Shown here in pieces: positions 53,412 to 62,800 of a DNA stretch of 64,000 nt (position 1 is the first letter of the stretch; each line of letters starts with the position of its first letter). The DNA comes from Leishmania infantum JPCM5 (taxonomy: Eukaryota > Euglenozoa > Kinetoplastea > Trypanosomatida > Trypanosomatidae). The DNA is taken from contig NC_009419.2 in the NCBI RefSeq assembly GCF_000002875.2, forward strand, positions 850,954-914,953, written 5' to 3'. The position numbers and the translations under genes are program-made. The notes beneath the pieces are model-generated. The model was not told the origin of the DNA. It made no database searches and saw nothing but the letters and a program-made list of their open reading frames with translations.

Positions 53412-55016
53412 ATGCCCTTGTGCACTTCATCCACACATCAATGTGGGCGGCAACTGACTCAGCTGGGCTTTGCAGGCCCTCAGCGACGTGGTTTTTGCAC
53501 GCTCACAGTAGTGTGGCGGCAACGATCACCGACTTCACTACGAGGCCGTCGCTACTCGAAGGGTAATGTTGCTGGTGCAGCATCAGCGTCCTCGAAGCGA
53601 AACCTTCTGTCACCATTCGGACATGTTCTTCAGGGCTCATCACGTGGCCCACAAGGCCTTTTTGTGGAGCCGCTAGAGGCGTGGCTTTCCGTGCTCGCGG
53701 ACTCCGTTCCCTTTTGCAAAGACTGTCTCGTGATTTGCCCTTCCACCGCATCAGACGTGCAGGTTCGCTGCGTGTGGAACCGCTGTCGGCAGCATATCCC
53801 CGCTGCCCACGTCGTCGCCCTGACGCCGCGCAAGTACAAGGAAGCCCAGACAACCGCCGCAGATGCTGCCCAAACTCTGCTGTCGCTGCCGAACGGCACC
53901 TCCACAGGTGACACGGCTGGTGCAGAAGCACCGATGCCGCTGCCGGCCGCGTCGTTGGTGCCGCGCGGCGGCGGTGGGGGTCATCTTACGAGTGCTTCTA
54001 CAGCTAGGCTACCTTCCCTGTACTCGCCGCTCGAGCATGTTTCCCCGGGCTCTCTGGACCTCATTGTGCTACCCAGTAACGTGTTTGCCCATGAGATGCT
54101 CTTCGACGCACCGTGGCACTTATCCCTCGCACACCGCGCTCTGCGCCCGCACGGAGTCGTTGCGATCCTTGGCCACGTCGCGGAGGCGGGGGTCGGTGCG
54201 CCGGAGTGGGCGGCGACGGACGCGAGGGATTACATCGAGAGTACACACCTGGATGCGCGAGAAACGCTGCGGCTGGCTGCCAGCGACGCTGCCAGAGCGC
54301 CGGGCACGGATGACGAGCACGTGCGCCATCTGCGTCGCGCCGTGGAGGTACACGAGACACTGCGCTCCGGCCACGCCGACGTCTTTTTCCCCTTTCCTAG
54401 CGTGCGCCGTCGCTGGTTCACATCCGAGTACGCCCTCCAACCCGCTCAGCTGGCAGCGCACTACCGCGCAACCCCGCTGTACCAAGTGCTCTATGGCCCC
54501 ACGGGATCCTTGTGGTGGAACAAGATGCGGTTCAGAGCAGATGTGCTACAGCGGCAGCGGACGGCTGCTTCGGCGGTGAGGGGCGATGAGGAGAGCTTTT
54601 TCGTAGATATTACAGGAACCTCGCTGGATGGAACTGCCAGCTTGGGTCAGGGTACCGAAAGTCATCTGGAGGACCTTGTTGCAGCGTGGTCGCCTCTCGG
54701 CGTGCGCCGCCGTCGCGGTGTGAACGATCCGCTAGACATGCTGCAGATCATTCTCGACGCCCACACAGCCACAGTCAACGCCTCTGCTGCAAAGCCGCCG
54801 CTGCAGGTGCAACTGCACCACTTTGTGGTGACTTGCAGTGCGCGGAGCATGAATGCAACACCGCTGTCGGAGGGGCGAACAGAGTCGAACAGGAATCTAC
54901 TTGCAGTGCTTGGGAGAGGGCAGCGTCTTTCCCTCCACGCCAGCGAAAGATCGAGGGCGTCTGATGTGCGACGGGTGAGCCTTCCACGATTTGCGGGACA
55001 GCGATGCGGCACATGA
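53412..55016 (+). CDS. Methyltransferase-like protein with degenerate SAM motif, probably mitochondrial (534 aa)
   Basis: The N-terminal ~50 residues are Arg/Ser/Gln-rich and free of acids, like a mitochondrial presequence. The middle resembles class I methyltransferases of the trans-aconitate/CRG1 type. LDLIVLPSNVFAHEMLFDAP and the following AHRALRPHGVVAILGH (about 215-255) match the motif IV to V region. FFPFPSVRRRWF and YRATPLYQVLYG (about 325-360) match the family's C-terminal part. At the expected place of the Gly-rich motif I (DxGxGxG) the sequence is LVICPSTASDVQ, with no glycine. It may therefore be a non-catalytic relative; several such proteins act in mitoribosome assembly in trypanosomatids. 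Ser/Thr/Gly-rich inserts are present at about 165-205. The ATG at 53412 is the first in frame; upstream codons open at a TTG. Confidence 0.7.
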   Translation: MPLCTSSTHQCGRQLTQLGFAGPQRRGFCTLTVVWRQRSPTSLRGRRYSKGNVAGAASASSKRNLLSPFGHVLQGSSRGPQGLFVEPLEAWLSVLADSVPFCKDCLVICPSTASDVQVRCVWNRCRQHIPAAHVVALTPRKYKEAQTTAADAAQTLLSLPNGTSTGDTAGAEAPMPLPAASLVPRGGGGGHLTSASTARLPSLYSPLEHVSPGSLDLIVLPSNVFAHEMLFDAPWHLSLAHRALRPHGVVAILGHVAEAGVGAPEWAATDARDYIESTHLDARETLRLAASDAARAPGTDDEHVRHLRRAVEVHETLRSGHADVFFPFPSVRRRWFTSEYALQPAQLAAHYRATPLYQVLYGPTGSLWWNKMRFRADVLQRQRTAASAVRGDEESFFVDITGTSLDGTASLGQGTESHLEDLVAAWSPLGVRRRRGVNDPLDMLQIILDAHTATVNASAAKPPLQVQLHHFVVTCSARSMNATPLSEGRTESNRNLLAVLGRGQRLSLHASERSRASDVRRVSLPRFAGQRCGT

Positions 55017-56853
55017 GCGAGCACGTACATGTGTTTCTCGCGGTCCCGAGGGGAGGGGGGAGTGTTGGCACACAGCAAATGCGGGATGCTACCACCTCAC
55101 GCGTCTGTCGCACTCGCATAGATGACGCGCCGCCGCTGCTGCTGAATGACCTCCTTCCAGACAAGCTGTGTATGCTCTTCTCATCTTTTTCATGGCGGGC
55201 GAGGAGGGGGCGAAGACGGAAAACAAAAATATTAAAGAGGCTGTGCGCCCACGCGCAACAGAAATCACCACTTGGAGAAGAGGGTGCGGATGGAATAATT
55301 GTGGCGGTGCACTTGGCTTGCCGTTGCTCTCTGTTTGGCGGATCGCCTCTCTCCTTTTCCAATACCTTTACATCATCCTTCCGCTCTGCGGCAGAATCGT
55401 GACGCCCCCGCGCGCGCTCTCGATGCATCAGTTGCATTAGTGTGGCATCGCGTCTCTCGTATACGAGTGACTGCCACCCAACACTGTTTGTACAGACTTG
55501 TGTTCAATTTCTCCTTCGCCGTCTTCCTGCGACTCCACATACATTCATCACTTTCTCCTTCCACCCCTCTTCTTTGTGTTTGTGCGCCGCTGCTGCAGAA
55601 GTCATTCCCATGCCAGTCCGCCAAGCAGCGTCCTTCGGCTTTTGAGTGCTCTTCGTTCTTTCCATATTCTAGTCCCCTCCTTTCCCTCTTTCATCCTCTG
55701 CTACTACTTTGCTTCTTATCTAGTCGAGTGTGATCGGCTCCTCGCCCCGTCGTCGTCCTTGGCGTCTCTGAGTTTGTTTTCTCTACGGCGAGGCGCGGAG
55801 AAGGGATTCCACTGCATACTCGGCTACCCACAACGGCGCAGATACGCGCATCCCACGAAACGCCCACCACCCCTGTCATATACATTTACACCGGTGGCTG
55901 TGCCTTGTGCTTTTCTAGATCACCATCGCCGCCTACAGCTGCGCACACAATCTCGCCCTCTCTTCCATTCTGGGAAGTTGCGCACACGTGCGTGCGCTTC
56001 GCGGTGGCCCCCCTCTTTCTTTTCCATCTCCCCTTCTCTTGCACCCGAGAGGTCTGGTGCGAGCCTTCAGTTGCCCATTGTAGCGCGTGTCTGCTTCCCC
56101 TCGCTGTTTGCGTAACTCCGGCGCTGCGCACCGACGTCGCCTCACTCGCGCCCTTTGCTGTTCTCGCCTCCATTCCCAGTTTTCGTGGTTCTCTTGTTGA
56201 GGGTTGTCTCGCCCTGTCTCCAGTGTCTGTGTCTATTCCATCTTACCACGCACACACATACACACGCTTTCTTTTCCTTCTCTGCGTTCCTGTCGCGTGG
56301 CTCTCTCTACGCGAGTCGCTATTTACGTTTGTGATGATGTCGGCCTGTCCGCAGTGTCCATCCCAGGCTTTCTACTTCGCCACTCACTAACCCCCCCCCC
56401 ACACACACACTCACACACACTCCACTGAGGTTCTACGCTCATAGAAGCTCAATCGGAAGATCAGGCTTGCACCTCGTGTTTCATGCACCTGGCGCGGCAC
56501 TCAAACACACACACGCCCACACAACCTGAAGCAACGCGGAGCAGCAGCAGCATCGTCAACCGCGCTCCTTCCACAGTGGCCACCCTCCCCGCCATTTTCT
56601 TTCCTTTCGCTCTTCGTGCACCGCACTGTAACTGTTTTCGTTTGTGCTCTCCTTTCATTCTTCTATAGCGCGGCATCTCTCTTTTGTCCCCCGTCCCACT
56701 TCACCTTCCCACGCCCCTTGCAGCCCCGCTGATCGGCGGCGCTAGATGCGTGCTTGTTTCACTGGCCGTGGGCGAATCCGTAAGGAAGTCGAGAAGGACA
56801 GGTCGCTGCGTGGGGGGGGGGCGAGAGAGAGGTGGCGGCGAAGCGTGAGCACA
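55017..56853 (+). other. Intergenic region
   Basis: No gene. Long CT-rich stretches (55500-56340), a C-run and CA-repeat at 56392-56420, and a terminal pyrimidine tract at 56620-56720 ending in CAG. Confidence 0.6.
56620..56723 (+). promoter_or_regulatory. Trans-splice acceptor for the giant ATG2-like gene
   Basis: An extended pyrimidine tract ends CCCCTTGCAG with AG at 56722-56723, which would leave a 5'UTR of about 130 bases. An upstream ATG lies at about 56745 in another frame. Confidence 0.5.
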
Positions 56854-59800
56854 ATGAACTTTGTGAACACCTACCTGCTTCTTCCACTGCAGCGCAAGAT
56901 TTTCAAAAACTTTGGCCACTATGACTACCAGACGAGCACGTTCCACCTCAACGAGGAGCGGGTGAATGAGGTTTTCTTCGACCCTGCGTATAATCCGTTT
57001 GTCGACGTGCTGCGCGAGACGTCGCACGCGTCGGCGGTCGCCTCGTCCAAGGCGGCAGCGGCGGCGGCACAGCAGCAGCAGCACCAGCGTGCCTTCTCCT
57101 CTTCTACTGTGCGAAGACGGAACACCACGAGCGATGCTGATGCTGGTCTTTCAGCGTCTCCTTCGCCGCCGAGTCAATCCTGTAGTGGGTCGGTGAACAG
57201 TGAAGCCGCAGCGACAAAGGCGGCGGAAGAGGCGGAGGGGAACAATGAATTCACTGCCGGCGTACCGCACGGCCCCCTGGTGCGACTGCTCAGAGGCAAG
57301 ATTCGCTCCGCCGGGCTTGTGTCGTTCCTACGCCAAGTCACGACGCAGAAATCGCTGTCGGTGGAGTCAATGGATTTGGTCTTTGACGTAGCCACCGCGG
57401 CGATCTCGGACTCTACTGGCGACTCTCACACAGACGCTCCCTCTCTGGTGACCCGGCCCGCGGGTGTGCCGCAAGATGCGGAGGACGATACTGCACGTCT
57501 GCGAGACGGTGCTTCTCTCCCAGACCCAGGAGTGGCAGGGCTGTCTGTTGCGGAAGAAGGCGATGAGGTGAAACCTACGCAGCCGCCCTTGTACTCGTCG
57601 AGGCGGCTTCGGCGCGACGAGATGGCGAAGCTGGCACGTTCGTACTCCATTGAGGACCACTCATGGCTACACAGCGAGGCGGAGAATCAACGCAACTCAC
57701 CCGACGCGACAGGGGCGGACTTTGGTGACTTGGACGCGGACGCTGGGTCGCTAACCGCTGATGGCGCTGCGAGGCCGGCAAGCCCCAAAGAAGGCCCCAC
57801 GACACAGTTTCACACCGTGGGGGACCTGATGACATACCTTAAGCAGCAGCTGCAGGGCGTGGCGGTCGGCGTAGAGGAGGTGCGTCTCACCTTCTGCATC
57901 CCACCCGTTGGGGCCGCCGGGTCACTCCTGCGCAGCACAGAGTCCGCGAGCCGCCGCAGCGGCCGATCGCATGTGGGCGCACGGGCAAGTGCTGCGGCGG
58001 CACCGCTGCGCGTGCGCAGTGGCACACGTGTGTTGCATCTGTCGTGTCGTCGAGGGCTACGCTTCACGGTGGACGAGTCCACTGGGGCATCGGTGGAAGA
58101 CATGCAGTGCACGGCGAGCATACAGGATTGGCAGTGCTACGTTCACGTCATGGCCAGCGATGGCCCGCTGCCGTCGGAGTTCTCCCTAGACGACTTGGTT
58201 TTCACGACGTCTACGGCGCTCACCGCGGGTAGTGCAGAGCAGCCGCCGGGGGCAACAGCGAGGGATGACAGCGAGCCCGCTGCTGGGGCACCCTTCACGG
58301 TGCGCGTCGCTCGTCGAGGTGCCGGCGCAGCTGCCAACGCCATGTGTACTTCGCCTTCCACTTCGCTGGTGTCTGCAGACGTGCCACCGCCGCCGAAGGT
58401 TCTTGTAGACGTGGACGCCGCAGAAGGTTGGAGCATCGTCCTTTCTGCAGTGCAGATAGCGCACTTGGTGGGCATGATGAGGCACGTGATGGGCGGTACG
58501 ACGGATTCTGATGAGGGCGTGATTTCCGCATGCAGTCTCTCTTCCTTCTCTTCGGCGGAGGAACCTGCCAGCACAGCGGGAGAGCTGGAAAAGCCGGCAG
58601 CGGCGGTCCCATTAGATTCTGACGAGGCCGTCACTGCTGCCACCCTGACCGCCGCACAGCTGCGCGCCGCCGCCAAGTACGTGAGCGTGCATTGTGGTGG
58701 GTGTTCTATCAGCTTGCTGACGAGGTCCGTGGTCGACGCCAACGCTGTGGCGTGTGCGTGGCGCTGCGCGCTTTCCTCGCAGCAGCTTGCCCTTCTCGAC
58801 CCGCGGGCGACGGACCCTTTGCAGCAGCCGACTGCTGCTTTAACCCTGCCCGTGTACGAAGCCCTCACCACGCCGCACTTCACGTATGTCATGCGCGATG
58901 TGGACATACTCTTTCCAAACATCGATGCCGAGGCGCCCTTGTCATCGTCCACGTCGTCGCCGACTGCCAGGGGTGTTTTCCAGCAGTCGGCGAGGAAGCG
59001 GAAGATTTACCGACGCATCTTCGACAACAAACTGGCCGACCCCGCCGTGACGGCGCAGCTTGCGCGGGCACGCGCTGCCGCGGGAAGCTTCAACAGCGGC
59101 GGCGGCGTGAGTTTTTTCCTTGGCGTCGGGTCGATCTCTTTCTTGGAGTACCGCCACGCCACCGCAGCGGCCGGGCAACGCAATGCAGCGTCGTCTTATT
59201 CGTTTACAGCTGCTGAAGTACGTGGCCTGCCGCTCTCGTCGCCGTTGCTGGCGCACTCACTGCGACCTGCGAAGCTGATGCACGCAGAGCGCAGCCCATA
59301 CGCTTTGGTCATCTTCCACCGTTCCACACCGCCACTGCCGGATCAACCGCCTGCCGCGGGAGTACTGGCCCCGCCTCCGTCACCTTGCCTGCGCATCTAC
59401 CAGGAGACTGTTGTCGTTGGTGTGGCCAAGATCTCCGTCCAACTTGACGCAGAACTGTTTGAGGTTCTCGCGATGTACGGCACCACTGTCGAGGAGCTGA
59501 TCCGCCGCGTGGGCTGTCTGCAGCAGGGGGGCAGAGGGGAGCCAAATCGCACGGCAGAGGCTCTGACCGGCGCCACAGGCTTGTCAGCTCGCAGGCTCTC
59601 TTCGCCGCCGTCACCAACGCTGCTTCCATCGCGCGTGATCCGCACCCGCAGCTCCGTCAAGGTGCTCCTGGAGAGTGTCGATGCGTCGATTCGATTCCCT
59701 GTTCACCCGAACGGCACCACAACCTCACCTGAGACCCCACCTGATCCCGCGGATGGCGTGTCTGCATCTACCGCATCCCCCGCCTCAGCTGCAGCCGAAC

Positions 59801-62800
59801 CACAGTCGTTGCTGCTCGCACGCCTTCTGCAGCGCTTACGAGAGTCGAGTTTCGACACCCATCGTCATAACCGTGCACTCCTCCGCCGCCGAGCGCGGCA
59901 GGCGAGGGGCGACGGAGACCGCGTGGCGGCATCGCCCACAACGGCATCGACAAAGCTGGCGGAGGAGGCGGCGGTTGCCTCAGCGATCGTCGTACAGGAG
60001 CAGCTTGGGTTTCCCGAGGACGTGGACACGCGGGCGCGCTTCCTGCCGGAGTTGCTGAGCTTTTCGCTGCGCGATTTGCAGGTGGTGCACACGCCGTCCG
60101 CGACCAAAGTTGCTCACAGCGCCGATGTGGCCACACCCGCTGCTGTGGTTTACACACCCGCGAGTACGTCGGCCAAATGGCGTGAGGCGGTTGTGTACCT
60201 GCAAGATATCCTCGAGCAGACCAAGTCGGAGCTGTTTCGAGTGGACTACAGCCACGAGATGAACATCAACGTGACGCACACCTGTCTTCCTGGTCTTGCT
60301 GGAGGCTCGTGGAGAGCTTTGGAACGCGTTCTGGCGCTGCAGATACGGCTCGGTGAAATCACGACGACCGCACTAACGCAGGACGACTATCTGCTCGCAA
60401 CTCACTACGTGAATGAGCTGCTATTGACGCTATCGCGGTGCCGCCAGCGCCTGCACGCCGGAAGGGTAGCCACAGCAGCGAGAGAGCCGGGCAGCAGCGC
60501 ACCACCGCGTGGCCAGGCACCTGTTGTCAGTGTGGCTTCTGGGCGTTCAGACGGCCTCCCTGTCCCCGACGAAGCGGGCGCGGCATCGGTGGATGCCTCG
60601 GATGAAAGTCGGTGCTTGAACACATCTGGCGGTACCGTTCGGCCTAACGAGTGCCGCGAAGAGCCGGTCGAACATCCTGCCGGCTCCGCCGCAGAAGCCT
60701 TCGCCATGGCAGATGCAGTGACCACGAGCCGCGGCTGTGCCGGAGCGAGGGTGAGCGGGTGCGCCGCGGGCGACGACATTCAGGATGATACTTCCAGGCT
60801 CAAATCTCGAGGCAGCAGCGATGGCGGCGACAGCGCAGATCCGCTGTCGAACGCTGTGCCAGAGCTGTGGCGCCTCTTGGACACGACGTGCACATCACTT
60901 GACGTGCGTGTCAGTCGCATTCGTCTGGGGCTCTTCGCGCCTCGTCTCTCGCCGATGGGCCAGGTGGTCGGGGAGCCGCTTTACCGGTGTCTGCCGAGGT
61001 CGCAGCGGCGCTGCCTCGTCGACTTGAACTGTCTCTACCACCTTTACATCATGGAGCTCGTTGACGTGTCGGTGCGTGGGCTGAGCGGCGACGGCGCCCT
61101 CGCCAAGGCTGGGCAGGCAAACTACGCACGTGTTCGATTGGGCGGTTTCTCTTTGTGGGAGCGGCAGCCGGCTCCGGCGCCGCCACACACGTCCACCGAT
61201 GGTCGCGACGCTGGCGGAGGGGCAGGGGCGGCGGCAGCGTCGCCGCTTTACAAGAGCTACGCATCCAATTCCGTAGGCTCTGGCGGTGCGCCACCCGTGT
61301 CGCACGGTCTGGGGGGAGGCACGTGCAAAGACTTGGCTTACTATATGCCGAATTCTCAGGCAGCTCACCCTGGCCACCGACGTGCCGGCACTCTGGTGCA
61401 GCTTGTGCAGAGCTACACAGAGGTGCGAGGCAACGAAGAGGAGGGGGATGACAGGTGCCACGGAGATGCGAGTGACACGACCGAAGGCGATGACGACAGC
61501 GGCGGTCAGTGGGTTAGCCACAGCTCACGCGTGCTGTCCGACGTTTGGGGCGCCTACGTTCGAGAGCTCCAATCGATCGCCACAACGGCTGGACGAGCCG
61601 CGCACGCACCGCTGCCCACCGTTCGTGAGAGCGGTGTGTGCGAGGTGCGTCTCCTCGAAATGGCGAGGGTGCCGCCCATCGCAACCGCGGCGCACTCCTG
61701 CCACACTACGCCGTTCGTGCCCACTGCTTTTTCCGCTGCACTGGTTCCGCCCAACAGGCGGCATTTGTGGCTGCAGCTAACTGGCTTGGGTCTTCATCAC
61801 GCTGTGGCATACAACGGCGATCATCTGGCGGCGGTACTGAAGCAATACTTCAGCGGTGGCAACGGGACTGTTGCCCCGGCGGCGTCTGCTGTACGAAATG
61901 GCGGCGAGGCGAGGGGCGTGGCTGAGGGGCTTTCCACGCTTGCTTTCCCGGAGGAAACGCTCTGGACGACCAAAGTGCACGTGAGCGTTGCCAACCTCAT
62001 GGCCACGTATCGCCCTCGCGGCGCCGGCCGCTCGCTGGCGGTATTGCTGCTCCCGCGTGCTTCGGTGCTGATAAAGCTGCCCGTGGTAGTTCCGGCGTTG
62101 CCGCCGTCAGCGGAAGCGCATGGGACCGCCATACCACCTGAAGAGCTACGACGCGGCAGCGCTGCAGTGATATCGCCGGCGACGTCGGTGCCATCACCTG
62201 CCTCCGAAGACGTCTCCGCTCCACTGACGATGCGCGCGCAGGCATGGCTGCACACGTCGCTACCGCTTTACGTGTGCAACGACTGTGACGTGGAGGCACT
62301 TGTTCGCGAGGTGCTCAACCCCGCCGAGAGTGACGACTGGGGTGTTGACCTGGAGAGCGCCGGCTTTGTGCGTCTTTGCGAGGTGATTTCTACGGCCGCC
62401 TGCTCCTCCTCGTCCTCGTTCGCCGCGGATATGCAGCAGAGCACTGATGACGCCGGTTCACCCAGCATGGGCAAATCGGCTTCGTGCTCGCGAACGCCAA
62501 ACCTGATCCTCACGGTGCGCTCGAAGAGCTTAAGCGCATCGGCGTCAGGAGCCCACGGCGGCGGTGACACAAGAGAGGAGGGGGGCTCCATCGACTACGC
62601 CTACTTGGCGCCGGCTGTGTCGATGCATCTGCAACATATCGAGCTCTCCGCGTTCATGGCGAAGGATTCGTTCGAGGTGTTCCGCGAGCTTGTGGAGGCG
62701 TGGGGATCAGGGGCTGATCTGCAGGCGACGGATGCACCGGCAGCGCTCGTCATGCGCAGCGGGCCCGGCTTTGAGTGGGTGGCGGAGGAGGTGGCGCGCA

